Positions 1-6,902 of a stretch of 10,053 bases of DNA are shown here, piece after piece. Origin of the DNA: CAZWRK01 sp964635875 (GTDB lineage Bacteria; Pseudomonadota; Gammaproteobacteria; Burkholderiales; Aquaspirillaceae); the NCBI GenBank assembly GCA_964635875.1, contig CAZWRK010000141.1, positions 1 through 10,053 of the forward strand. The letters run 5' to 3'. The position numbers and the translations under genes were made by a program. Below the pieces are notes generated by a model that ran no database searches, had not been told where the DNA came from, and worked only from the letters and a program-made list of their open reading frames with translations. Position 1 is the first letter of the stretch; each line of letters starts with the position of its first letter.

Positions 1-795
1 ACCCACAGCTGAAGGCATCCGGCCCAAGAGCGCAGACACTTCAGTACCCGCCAATGTGTAGCGGTAGATGTTATCAACAAACAACAGAACGTCACGACCT
101 TCGTCACGGAACTGCTCAGCCATAGTCAGGCCAGACAGTGCCACGCGTAGACGGTTACCCGGAGGCTCGTTCATTTGACCGTAGACCAATGCCACTTTAT
201 CAAGAACGTTAGAGTCCTTCATTTCGTGGTAGAAGTCGTTACCTTCGCGAGTGCGCTCACCCACGCCGGTAAATACGGAGAAACCGCTGTGCTCGATAGC
301 GATGTTGCGGATCAGCTCCATCATGTTCACGGTTTTACCCACACCCGCGCCACCGAACAGACCCACTTTACCGCCTTTAGCAAACGGGCAAAGCAAGTCA
401 ATCACTTTAATACCGGTTTCCAGCAGTGCATTTGTTGCAGACAACTCATCAAACTTCGGTGCCGCGCGGTGAATCGGCATACGTGCCTCTTCGCCAATCG
501 GGCCGAGTTCATCAATCGGGTTGCCGAGTACATCCATAATACGGCCCAGCGTCGCTTTACCTACTGGTACGCTGATCGGTGCGCCAGTGTTATCCACCGG
601 CAGACCGCGTTTCAGGCCGTCAGAACTACCCATAGCGATACAACGCACCACGCCATCGCCGAGCTGCTGCTGCACTTCCATGGTCAGACCGGTTTCGGTG
701 ACCCGGAGCGCGTCATAGACCTTCGGTACAGCACCGCGCGGAAATTCCGCATCGATAACCGCGCCGATGATCTGTACGATTTTGCCTTGGCTCAT
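1..795 (-). CDS. atpD: F1Fo ATP synthase subunit beta, 3' end cut by window edge
   Basis: Catalytic subunit of the F1 head; three copies alternate with alpha and make ATP from ADP and phosphate as gamma rotates. I translated the 265 visible codons from the ATG at 795. The protein begins MSQGKIVQIIGAVIDAEFPR. The Walker A P-loop GGAGVGKT is at residues 148-155, with K154 the catalytic lysine. GERTREGND follows at 179-187, with E180 the expected catalytic glutamate and R181 next to it. The Walker B region LLFVDNIYRYTLAGTEVSAL starts near 237. Family members are about 460-470 residues, so roughly the last 200, including the C-terminal helical domain, lie beyond position 1. The start is supported by an AGGA Shine-Dalgarno about 7 nt upstream and by the conserved N-terminus. 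It follows atpG by 37 bp as the next gene of the operon; atpC should come after it. No defects seen. Confidence 0.98.
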   Translation of the reverse strand, partial: MSQGKIVQIIGAVIDAEFPRGAVPKVYDALRVTETGLTMEVQQQLGDGVVRCIAMGSSDGLKRGLPVDNTGAPISVPVGKATLGRIMDVLGNPIDELGPIGEEARMPIHRAAPKFDELSATNALLETGIKVIDLLCPFAKGGKVGLFGGAGVGKTVNMMELIRNIAIEHSGFSVFTGVGERTREGNDFYHEMKDSNVLDKVALVYGQMNEPPGNRLRVALSGLTMAEQFRDEGRDVLLFVDNIYRYTLAGTEVSALLGRMPSAVG

Positions 796-832
796 TATCG
801 GTTCCTAAATAATCAAAACTGTTTCCCGCGCG

Positions 833-1699
833 TCACACCGCAGCGGCACCTGCAACGATTTCCGAAAGTTCGGTCGTAATCGCCGCTTGACGGGCCTTGT
901 TGTAGGTGAGCTTGAGCGTCTCGATCAAGTTAGCCGCATTATCTGTCGCAGCTTTCATTGCGACCATACGGGCCGCTTGCTCACTCGCCATATTTTCAGC
1001 CATCGACTGATAAATAACGGACTCAATGTAGCGCTTGACGAGGAAATCAATCACCGTATGGACATCTGGCTCGTAGAGGTATTCCCATGAATAGGGGTGT
1101 TCCTTTTCGAGCGCTTCTGTCTGCAGCGGTAAAAGCTGCTCAAGAGACGCCTCTTGCTTCATCGTGTTCACAAATTTGGAGAACACAATGTAAAGCGCGT
1201 CTACTCGACCTTCCTGATACGCTTTGAGCATCACGGAAACAGGGCCGATCAGCGTTTCCATCTGAGGGGTATCCCCCAGATGGACTGCGCTGGCAACCAC
1301 ATTCATATTGAGACGCTGGGCTGCAGCAAAGCCTTTTTGACCCAAGGCGCACACATCGACTTCTACGCCTTGACTCGTCAATTCTTGTGCTTTGCTATAA
1401 AACTGGCGGAGAACGTTTGCGTTCAAGCCACCACACAGACCTTTATCCGACGTCATCAAAATGATGCCGACGCGCTTGATGTCTTCACGCTTCGATAAAA
1501 ACGGGTGCTCAATATCCGGATTTGTTTCCGCAAGGTGAGCCATCACCTCGCGAATTTTAGCCGCATACGGGCGCGCTTGACGCATACGTTCCTGCGTCTT
1601 CCGCATTTTCGAAGTCGAAACCATCTGCATTGCGCGGGTGATCTTTTGCGTGTTTTGCACGCTCTTGATCTTGCTGCGAATCTCTTTGCCGACTGCCAT
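833..1699 (-). CDS. atpG: F1Fo ATP synthase subunit gamma
   Basis: Central rotor stalk of F1; its antiparallel coiled coil turns inside the alpha3beta3 ring and couples proton flow to catalysis. The protein has 288 residues, the usual length (E. coli 287). The N-terminal coiled-coil helix contains TQKITRAMQMVSTSKMRK (residues 17-34). The Rossmann-like middle domain starts with SDKGLCGGLN (84-93). The C-terminal helix carries ASEQAARMVAMKAATDNA (238-255) and ends with the highly conserved ITTELSEIVAGAAAV (274-288). The start is ATG at 1699 with a GAAGGGA-type Shine-Dalgarno just upstream, and the stop is TGA. It lies between atpA (40 bp upstream) and atpD (37 bp downstream), the standard order. 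Nothing unusual. Confidence 0.98.
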   Translation of the reverse strand: MAVGKEIRSKIKSVQNTQKITRAMQMVSTSKMRKTQERMRQARPYAAKIREVMAHLAETNPDIEHPFLSKREDIKRVGIILMTSDKGLCGGLNANVLRQFYSKAQELTSQGVEVDVCALGQKGFAAAQRLNMNVVASAVHLGDTPQMETLIGPVSVMLKAYQEGRVDALYIVFSKFVNTMKQEASLEQLLPLQTEALEKEHPYSWEYLYEPDVHTVIDFLVKRYIESVIYQSMAENMASEQAARMVAMKAATDNAANLIETLKLTYNKARQAAITTELSEIVAGAAAV

Positions 1700-1739
1700 G
1701 TCCCAATCCCTTCAGTCAATCAGTCTGTCTGAAATAAGA

Positions 1740-3284
1740 TCAGGCGAAGTTGTAGCCGGCTTTGAACGATTCGAGCGCCTTGGCGAGTTTCTTATCGTTC
1801 TCGTCGGACAGCTTGCCACTGGCTTCAACTTCAGCAAGTAGATCAGCGTGGTTCGCTTTCATAAAGGACAGGAAAGAAGCTTCGAATTCGAGCGCTTTTT
1901 TCACTGGGATATCCCCGTAGAAGCCTTTTGTCACGGCGTACAAAGTCAGCGACATTTCGGACACATTAAGTGTCGAGAATTGTTTCTGCTTCATCAGCTC
2001 AGTCACAATTTCACCATGCTGCAACTGCTTGCGAGTCGTTTCATCCAGATCAGAAGCAAACTGAGCAAACGAAGCCAATTCACGATACTGAGCCAGAGCC
2101 AGACGAATACCGCCACCCAGCTTTTTAATCACGCTGGTCTGCGCTGCACCACCCACGCGAGACACCGAAATACCGGCGTTGATCGCAGGACGAATGCCTG
2201 AGTTGAACAGATCTGTCTCAAGGAAGATCTGACCATCTGTAATCGAAATAACGTTGGTCGGAACGAATGCAGACACGTCACCCGCTTGGGTTTCAATGAT
2301 CGGCAGAGCAGTCAAAGAACCTGTTTGGCCTTTAACTTCACCTTTTGTGAATTCTTCAACGTAGTCAGCATTGACACGCGCAGCGCGCTCTAGCAAACGA
2401 CTATGCAGATAGAACACATCGCCCGGATACGCTTCACGACCCGGAGGACGGCGCAACAGCAAAGAAATCTGACGATATGCAACGGCTTGTTTGGACAAGT
2501 CATCGTAAACAATCAGCGCGTCTTCGCCGCGATCGCGGAAAAATTCACCCATGGTGCAACCAGAGTAAGGCGCCAAGAATTGCAACGCAGCAGTATCCGA
2601 AGCAGCTGCTGCGACGATGATGGTATGCCCCATCGCGCCATGCTCTTCCAATTTGCTGACCACGTTGGCAATTGACGAAGCTTTTTGACCTACGGCAACG
2701 TAGATACAAACAACGCCTGTGCCTTTTTGGTTGATGATTGCATCCAAAGCTACAGCGGTTTTACCGGTTTGACGGTCACCAATAATCAGCTCACGCTGAC
2801 CACGGCCAACAGGAACCATGGCGTCAATCGACTTCAGGCCTGTTTGCAGCGGTTGATCAACTGATTTACGGGCAATCACACCTGGCGCAACTTTTTCAAT
2901 CGGCGCGCTCAAAGTGGATTTAATCGGGCCTTTACCATCAATGGGGCGACCAAGTGCATCCACCACGCGACCGATCAGTTCCCGTCCAACAGGAACTTCC
3001 AGAATGCGGCCAGTGCACTTGACTTCATCACCTTCAGAGATGTGTTCATACTCGCCAAGAACCACAGCACCGACAGAGTCGCGCTCCAAGTTCATCGCGA
3101 GGCCAAAGGTATTGCCCGGGAATTCGAGCATTTCGCCCTGCATTACGTCTTTCAGACCATGAATGCGGACGATACCGTCGGTGACAGAAATTACGGTACC
3201 TGTGGTACGCGCTTCGGTCGCAGACGGCAAGTTCTGAATCTTCGTGCGAATGAGCTCGCTGATTTCAGAAGGGTTCAACTGCAT
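1740..3284 (-). CDS. atpA: F1Fo ATP synthase subunit alpha
   Basis: Non-catalytic nucleotide-binding subunit of F1; it alternates with beta and supplies the arginine finger to the catalytic sites. The protein has 514 residues, full length (E. coli 513). The beta-barrel N-terminal domain covers about residues 1-95. The Walker A motif GDRQTGKT is at 169-176. The Walker B strand ALIVYDDLSKQAVAYRQ is near 256-272. PPGREAYPGDVFYLHSRLLER is at 280-300. The conserved NAGISVSRVGGAAQT segment places the arginine finger at R376, the same number as in E. coli. The start is ATG at 3284 with the Shine-Dalgarno AGGAGA 4 nt upstream. This Shine-Dalgarno overlaps the TAG stop of atpH (8 bp between genes), which suggests translational coupling. 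The stop is TGA. Confidence 0.99.
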   Translation of the reverse strand: MQLNPSEISELIRTKIQNLPSATEARTTGTVISVTDGIVRIHGLKDVMQGEMLEFPGNTFGLAMNLERDSVGAVVLGEYEHISEGDEVKCTGRILEVPVGRELIGRVVDALGRPIDGKGPIKSTLSAPIEKVAPGVIARKSVDQPLQTGLKSIDAMVPVGRGQRELIIGDRQTGKTAVALDAIINQKGTGVVCIYVAVGQKASSIANVVSKLEEHGAMGHTIIVAAAASDTAALQFLAPYSGCTMGEFFRDRGEDALIVYDDLSKQAVAYRQISLLLRRPPGREAYPGDVFYLHSRLLERAARVNADYVEEFTKGEVKGQTGSLTALPIIETQAGDVSAFVPTNVISITDGQIFLETDLFNSGIRPAINAGISVSRVGGAAQTSVIKKLGGGIRLALAQYRELASFAQFASDLDETTRKQLQHGEIVTELMKQKQFSTLNVSEMSLTLYAVTKGFYGDIPVKKALEFEASFLSFMKANHADLLAEVEASGKLSDENDKKLAKALESFKAGYNFA

Positions 3285-3292
3285 GATCTCTC

Positions 3293-3829
3293 CTAACTTT
3301 TGAGGCTTACCGCCATTGCGTGCAGTTTGCCGCGTACCGATGCGTCGATCACATCGTCACCAATCTTAACGGTAATACCGCCGATGAGTGCGAGGTCCAC
3401 CTTCACAGTCAGCTTCACTTGCTTACCATATTTCGCCTTAAGCGTTTCGGCAAGCTCAGTGCTCTGGGGCTCGGTGAGCGGATAAGCAGAAGTTACAAGC
3501 GCGTCTAGCACGCCCTCTTCTTGCTTTCTAAGGAGTTCAAACTGGCCGGCAATTTCCGGTAGCAGCGTCAGACGGCGGTTCTCGGAAAGTGCCGAAAGCA
3601 GATTTTTTACCTGCGCGTCAGCTTTCTCTCCGAGAAGCTCCGCCAACAGCTTTTCGACCTCTTCCGCGGTATGTACCGGATTGGTGACAAAGTCACCCAG
3701 TTCCGGATGACTCACCATGGCAGCCAGATTAGCGAGCACCTCACCCCACGGGGCAAGACGCTGCTCGTCCTTTGCCAGCCGGAATACCGCTTCGGCATAA
3801 GGTCTTGCTACGGTAATGAGTTCTGCCAT
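3293..3829 (-). CDS. atpH: F1Fo ATP synthase subunit delta
   Basis: Peripheral-stalk protein that holds the top of the alpha3beta3 head to the two b subunits (the bacterial counterpart of mitochondrial OSCP). The protein has 178 residues, as usual for the family. The N-terminal helical domain opens with ARPYAEAVF (residues 8-16). The mid-protein helix ENRRLTLLPEIAGQFELL is at 83-100. The C-terminal signature DLALIGGITVKIGDDVIDAS (145-164) is the typical delta/OSCP region. The start is ATG at 3829. A GGAG lies rather far upstream (about 13 nt), inside the end of atpF, so initiation may rely on coupling from atpF, whose stop is only 7 bp away. The stop is TAG, embedded in the atpA ribosome-binding site. 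Confidence 0.97.
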   Translation of the reverse strand: MAELITVARPYAEAVFRLAKDEQRLAPWGEVLANLAAMVSHPELGDFVTNPVHTAEEVEKLLAELLGEKADAQVKNLLSALSENRRLTLLPEIAGQFELLRKQEEGVLDALVTSAYPLTEPQSTELAETLKAKYGKQVKLTVKVDLALIGGITVKIGDDVIDASVRGKLHAMAVSLKS

Positions 3830-3836
3830 GAGCTAA

Positions 3837-4307
3837 TTACAACTCCGCTTTGATGGAGGCTAACAAATCAGCGTGCTTGCTCGCGTCGATTTCACAGCGC
3901 AGAATTTTTTCAGCACCAGCGACGGCGAGATCGGAGACCTGAGCGCGTAGCACTTCACGTGCACGCAGGACCTCTTGACCTACTTCAGCTTTGGCATCAG
4001 CAATAATTCTGTCGCCTTCGGCTTTAGCAGCGAGCTTCGCTTCCTCTACGATCTGACTTGCACGCTTTTCAGCGGCCAGCAACAGTTCCGTTGTCTGCTG
4101 TTTAGCAGCACGCATCTGTTCTTCGACTCGCTTAGAAGCAGCTTCCAGATCTTGTTTACCGCGTTCCGCAGCGGCCAAACCATCAGCAATCCGCTTGGCA
4201 CGCTCGTCCATCATGTTGGTAAGCGGAGGCCAAACAAACTTCATGGTGAACCATACTAAGATAGCGAACGTAATCGCCTGTCCTAGTAATGTTGCGTTGA
4301 TATCCAC
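3837..4307 (-). CDS. atpF: F1Fo ATP synthase subunit b (GTG start)
   Basis: Peripheral-stalk subunit; a homodimer anchors the stator from the membrane up to delta. The protein has 156 residues, the E. coli length. One N-terminal membrane helix (about residues 5-27, LLGQAITFAILVWFTMKFVW) is followed by a long, charged, alanine-rich helix for dimerisation (about 33-125) and a short C-terminal delta-binding part. The conserved R36 after the membrane helix is present (MMDERAKRI). Translation starts at GTG (4305-4307), not ATG. A strong GGAGG with a 9-nt spacer lies upstream, and the N-terminus MDINATLLGQ matches the family, so this start is well supported. C138 in the tail (ILRCEID) sits where a charged residue is more common. 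The gene is 48 bp after atpE and 7 bp before atpH. Confidence 0.97.
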   Translation of the reverse strand: MDINATLLGQAITFAILVWFTMKFVWPPLTNMMDERAKRIADGLAAAERGKQDLEAASKRVEEQMRAAKQQTTELLLAAEKRASQIVEEAKLAAKAEGDRIIADAKAEVGQEVLRAREVLRAQVSDLAVAGAEKILRCEIDASKHADLLASIKAEL

Positions 4308-4355
4308 GCTTGTTTTCCTCCAAATGTCGTCGGGTTACTTCGAAGCCAGTGTCAA

Positions 4356-4649
4356 TTAAGCACCAGCAGCGGCCTTAACAGCAGCGACGGCAGCGGACAA
4401 GAACGGGTTGTTGAAGGTGTATAGCAAAGCAACACCGACACCGATCATGGAAATCGCATCAAGCAAACCAGCGATAATGAACAATTTGGTTTGCAGAACC
4501 GGGATCATTTCCGGTTGGCGGGCAGAACTTTCAAGGAACTTGCCGCCCAGAATCGCAAAGCCAAGGGCGGTACCGATTGCGCCCAGACCGATGATGATGG
4601 CAGCAGCCAGCACGGTCATGCTTTGAATCTGAGTCACGAGAGCTTCCAT
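4356..4649 (-). CDS. atpE: F1Fo ATP synthase subunit c with alanine-rich C-terminal tail
   Basis: Proteolipid that forms the membrane rotor ring and carries protons. It is a two-helix hairpin: helix 1 about residues 11-36 (TVLAAAIIIGLGAIGTALG), polar loop with the conserved ARQPE (43-47), helix 2 about 53-79. The proton-carrying carboxylate is D64 (AGLLDAISMIGVG). Its surroundings lack the Gln, Glu and Ser ligand set of Na+-translocating rings, so the ring should be proton-specific. E. coli has Pro where this protein has S67. At 97 residues it is longer than the common 75-90. The surplus is an Ala-rich tail after NPFL (residues 85-97, AAVAAVKAAAGA-type). The start is ATG at 4649 with Shine-Dalgarno AGGAG 10 nt upstream, and the stop is TAA. 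A structured U-rich leader precedes it. Identity is certain; the tail is the only odd feature. Confidence 0.98.
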   Translation of the reverse strand: MEALVTQIQSMTVLAAAIIIGLGAIGTALGFAILGGKFLESSARQPEMIPVLQTKLFIIAGLLDAISMIGVGVALLYTFNNPFLSAAVAAVKAAAGA

Positions 4650-4683
4650 GTATATCTCCTAAGTCAAGTCAAGGATGGTTGGG

Positions 4684-4700
4684 AAAAACAAAAAATAAAA
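4684..4700 (-). promoter_or_regulatory. U-rich tract in atpE leader, possible translational enhancer
   Basis: On the sense strand this 17-nt stretch reads TTTTATTTTTTGTTTTT (15 of 17 are T). It lies about 23 nt upstream of the atpE Shine-Dalgarno. In E. coli a U-rich sequence ahead of atpE is known to raise translation so that enough c subunit is made. The similar placement here suggests the same role, perhaps through ribosomal protein S1 or reduced structure near the start. Because it follows a hairpin it could also act as a weak, imperfect terminator or attenuator. The function is inferred. Confidence 0.45.
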
Positions 4701-4708
4701 CAGCGTTA

Positions 4709-4731
4709 CCGGACGAGCGAAGCTCGCCCGG
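4709..4731 (-). other. Stem-loop in the atpB-atpE intergenic region
   Basis: The sense RNA can form a 10-bp stem, CCGGGCGAGC (4731-4722) with GCUCGUCCGG (4718-4709), around a UUC loop (4721-4719). All pairs are Watson-Crick except one G-U wobble. On the opposite strand that position would be an A-C mismatch, so the structure favours the atp mRNA. The U-rich tract begins 8 nt after the stem, too far for a textbook Rho-independent terminator. It may be an mRNA-stability or processing element that sets atpE apart from atpB, or an attenuator with read-through. Confidence 0.55.
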
Positions 4732-4755
4732 GCATAACTCTTGCTACTAGATCGA

Positions 4756-5550
4756 TTAGTGATCTTCAACCGCAAGACTGAGGTACACGATGGTCAACAT
4801 CATAAACACGAAGGCTTGTAGTGTAATCACCAAGATGTGGAAGATCGCCCATGGCGCGCCCAACATCCACTGCGCCCAGAATGGTAGCAGAGCAATCAGA
4901 ATAAAGATCAGTTCGCCAGCATACATGTTGCCAAACAAACGAAGTGCGAGAGAGATCGGCTTGGCAATTAACTCAATCAACTGAAACACAAAGTTAATCG
5001 GGCCAACTTTCGGACCAAACGGAGCAGAGAATAACTCGTGAATGTAGCCACCAAAGCCTTTTGCCTTAATCGAAAAACCGATAATGCAGAACATTACGGA
5101 GATCGACATCGCAAACGTAGCGTTGACGTCAGCAGAAGGCACTACACGCAAATAGACGTGATGAGGGTCCGCACCAAATACATGCTCACCCACCAGTTGC
5201 GCAATATAAGGAAGGAGATCGACTGGCAACAAATCCATGGTATTCATCATAAATACCCAGACAAAGATCGTCAGCGCAAGCGGAGCGATCACTGCGCTTT
5301 TTGCATGAAACACATCTTTAACTTGGTTGCCGACCATTTCCACAACCATCTCTACCAACAGCTGCAGGCGGCCAGGCTTATCCATGCTGAAAGTACGTGC
5401 AACACGAGCAAATACAAACAGAAATAGAAAGCCCAACAACAGCGAAACTGTGAAGGTATCGATGTTCAAGGTCCAGAATCCGCCATCATGCGCAGGTAAA
5501 TGCGCATGCGTCAGATGGTGCTTGATGTATTCGGTAGCGTTACCTGCCAT
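4756..5550 (-). CDS. atpB: F1Fo ATP synthase subunit a
   Basis: Membrane stator subunit that provides the two proton half-channels next to the c ring. The protein has 264 residues, near the E. coli length (271). It is strongly hydrophobic, with predicted helices near residues 34-52, 86-106, 144-160, 184-222 (probably two) and 232-260. The essential arginine is R204 in SLALRLFGNMYAGELIFIL, and the partner glutamine is Q245 in LVITLQAFVFMMLTIVYLSL. The PSADVNATFAMS segment (138-149) is also characteristic. The N-terminus is histidine-rich (HHLTHAHLPAH, 11-21). The start is ATG at 5550 with AGGGA upstream. Its first 11 nt overlap the end of atpI, which predicts coupled translation. The stop is TAA, followed by the structured 106-bp gap before atpE. 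Confidence 0.98.
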   Translation of the reverse strand: MAGNATEYIKHHLTHAHLPAHDGGFWTLNIDTFTVSLLLGFLFLFVFARVARTFSMDKPGRLQLLVEMVVEMVGNQVKDVFHAKSAVIAPLALTIFVWVFMMNTMDLLPVDLLPYIAQLVGEHVFGADPHHVYLRVVPSADVNATFAMSISVMFCIIGFSIKAKGFGGYIHELFSAPFGPKVGPINFVFQLIELIAKPISLALRLFGNMYAGELIFILIALLPFWAQWMLGAPWAIFHILVITLQAFVFMMLTIVYLSLAVEDH

Positions 5551-6004
5551 AACCCGTCCCTGATTTATTTGATAAAAGACTGATCCAGTACGCTGACTGG
5601 GCTAGCACAAACCCTAAAAACAGAGCAAGTGCTGAAATATCCTTGAAAAAGATCATAAGCACCGCAAATAAAGCTACGGTGGCAAAAAGCTTAGCGGCCT
5701 CTGCCCGAAAATGCGCTTTTAGCAGCACCTCAGGGGCTGCGCGTCTGCGAGAATATGCCAGCTTGGCGTACAGCAAAGCTGGCACAATCGAAACCAGACC
5801 ACCGCACAAAGCAGAGAGCGCAGCTAATCTAGGTTCACTAGAAAAAATGCTGCATAGCAGCATCGCCACTACTGTCAGCCGGATTTGCCAGCGGAATACC
5901 GCAGCAACTTCTCGTGTAATCACGCTTTGCGCCACATTAAAACTTCTCGATTGTACGTGAGAGGGGCCGTTCACGTCAACGAAAGCCCCAAAATCAAGCA
6001 TCAT
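5540..6004 (-). CDS. atpI: ATP synthase accessory protein I (AtpI-like)
   Basis: Small membrane protein at the head of the ATP synthase operon; AtpI relatives help assemble the c ring or support Mg2+ handling, and it is not part of the finished enzyme. From ATG 6004 it has 154 residues. About 40 soluble N-terminal residues are followed by four predicted membrane helices near residues 40-53, 58-80, 102-120 and 123-142 (KLFATVALFAVLMIFF, ISALALFLGFVLAQSAYWI). The ALSALCGGLVSIVPALLYA stretch resembles E. coli AtpI, which is poorly conserved in general. The start is uncertain. An in-frame GTG at 6022 would give 160 residues and overlap parB but has no clear Shine-Dalgarno. The tandem ATGATG at 6004/6001 follows AAGAGA, with better spacing to the second ATG. 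The 3' end overlaps atpB by 11 nt. Confidence 0.88.
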   Translation of the reverse strand: MMLDFGAFVDVNGPSHVQSRSFNVAQSVITREVAAVFRWQIRLTVVAMLLCSIFSSEPRLAALSALCGGLVSIVPALLYAKLAYSRRRAAPEVLLKAHFRAEAAKLFATVALFAVLMIFFKDISALALFLGFVLAQSAYWISLLSNKSGTGYGR

Positions 6005-6012
6005 GAATCTCT
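5999..6012 (-). promoter_or_regulatory. Translation start region of atpI with tandem ATG
   Basis: The sense strand reads AGAGATTCATGATG. The purine-rich AAGAGA that could serve as Shine-Dalgarno overlaps the parB TAA stop (6012-6014), and two in-frame ATG codons follow. It differs by one base from the 14 nt at the parA start (7686-7699). The location favours coupled translation of atpI after parB. Confidence 0.5.
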
Positions 6013-6902
6013 TATAAATCACAAGCTTGACGATTTTTATTCAAAACAGACAGGATTCCATCAAGCTGATCAAGACTGGCATACTCGATCACAACCTGCC
6101 CAGCGCCTGCTGCACGATGCTTAATTTGCACTGCAGCACCCAACACATCAGAAAGTGACTCCGCCAAGCGCGCCACGTCAGGATCCACACCCTCACTACG
6201 CTGTCGCACAGATTTCTGAGGAGTATTTGTCTGCGCCTGCTGCTCCGCCAGCCAATTTTGCGTGCGGCGCTCAACCTCACGAACCGACAGTCCATGCTCA
6301 GCAATCTCTTGAGCTAAAGAAATCTGCTCTAAAACAGGCAAAATGATCAACGCCCGCGCATGCCCCATATCCAACCGGCCCGATTGCAGCAAAGCCTGCA
6401 CAGGTTGAGCCAGCTGCAATAAACGTAACAAATTACTGACCGCGCTTCGAGAGCGCCCCAACGCTTGCGCTGCCCGCTCATGCGTCATATCAAACTCATC
6501 AATGAGCCGCTGAATCCCCATCGCCTCTTCCAGAGGATTTAGCTGCTCACGCTGGATATTTTCGATCAAAGCCATGGCCAGCGCCGCTTCATCTGGGACG
6601 TGGCGGATGACCGCAGGAATCAACTCAAGCCCCGCCAACTGGGCCGCACGCCAGCGCCGCTCACCAGCAATAATTTCATACTCGCCAAACCGAAGCTCGC
6701 GCACGACAACTGGCTGAATCACGCCTTGAGAACGAATCGAATCTGCCAAAGCACTCAACGAGTCTTCATCCATATGCGTCCGAGGCTGATAAACCCCTGG
6801 GCGCAGAGCATGAACTGGCAACGTTTGCAACAACACCTCAGCAGAAGGCGTATCAGACAATAACGCCTCCAAACCTCGCCCCAACCCCTTAGGCTTTGCC
6901 AT
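6012..6902 (-). CDS. parB: Chromosome partitioning protein ParB
   Basis: Sequence-specific DNA clamp that loads at parS sites near the origin, spreads in a CTP-dependent way and works with ParA to separate sister origins. The protein has 296 residues, typical for chromosomal ParB. The N-terminus KPKGLGRGLEALL (residues 3-15) is the usual ParA-contacting type. The CTP-binding domain carries the conserved GERRWRA (80-86) and ENIQRE (114-119). The helix-turn-helix for parS recognition is near 141-163 (HERAAQALGRSRSAVSNLLR). A linker of about 40 polar residues (218-240) leads to the C-terminal dimerisation domain (about 241-296). The start is ATG at 6902, directly after the parA stop (TAAATG); the Shine-Dalgarno AGAGG lies within parA, 8 nt upstream. 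The stop is TAA. No parS palindrome was found in this window. Confidence 0.98.
   Translation of the reverse strand: MAKPKGLGRGLEALLSDTPSAEVLLQTLPVHALRPGVYQPRTHMDEDSLSALADSIRSQGVIQPVVVRELRFGEYEIIAGERRWRAAQLAGLELIPAVIRHVPDEAALAMALIENIQREQLNPLEEAMGIQRLIDEFDMTHERAAQALGRSRSAVSNLLRLLQLAQPVQALLQSGRLDMGHARALIILPVLEQISLAQEIAEHGLSVREVERRTQNWLAEQQAQTNTPQKSVRQRSEGVDPDVARLAESLSDVLGAAVQIKHRAAGAGQVVIEYASLDQLDGILSVLNKNRQACDL

Noticed and set aside
614..625. AGGCCGTCAGAA in atpD, resembling a Neisseriaceae DNA uptake sequence
   Set aside because: It has one mismatch, but in the invariant CTG core. It lies in coding sequence and there is no set of exact copies elsewhere in the 10 kb, as a DUS-using genome would show.
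175..879. A long open frame of 234 codons on the plus strand opposite atpD and the end of atpG
   Set aside because: It is antisense to well-conserved ATP synthase coding sequence. The product resembles no family I know, and codon bias in the real gene explains the lack of stops.
3567..3576. GTCAGACGGC in atpH, reverse of a 9/10 DNA uptake word
   Set aside because: A single inexact copy inside coding sequence (Arg-Arg-Leu-Thr region); chance is sufficient.
4350..4355. A perfect TTGACA (-35 type) on the minus strand directly after the atpE stop
   Set aside because: No acceptable -10 hexamer lies 16-18 nt downstream; that stretch is GC-rich (around ACCCGACG). It is unlikely to be a promoter for atpF.
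6002..6022. The upstream GTG start of atpI at 6022, overlapping parB by 11 nt
   Set aside because: No recognisable Shine-Dalgarno precedes it, whereas AAGAGA precedes ATGATG at 6004/6001. The longer form cannot be fully excluded.
6036..6064. Possible minus-strand promoter in the parB 3' end (TTGATG, 17-bp spacer, AATAAA) ahead of atpI
   Set aside because: Both boxes match consensus at only 4 of 6 positions and lie in coding sequence, so this is too weak to annotate, although an internal atp promoter somewhere here is plausible.
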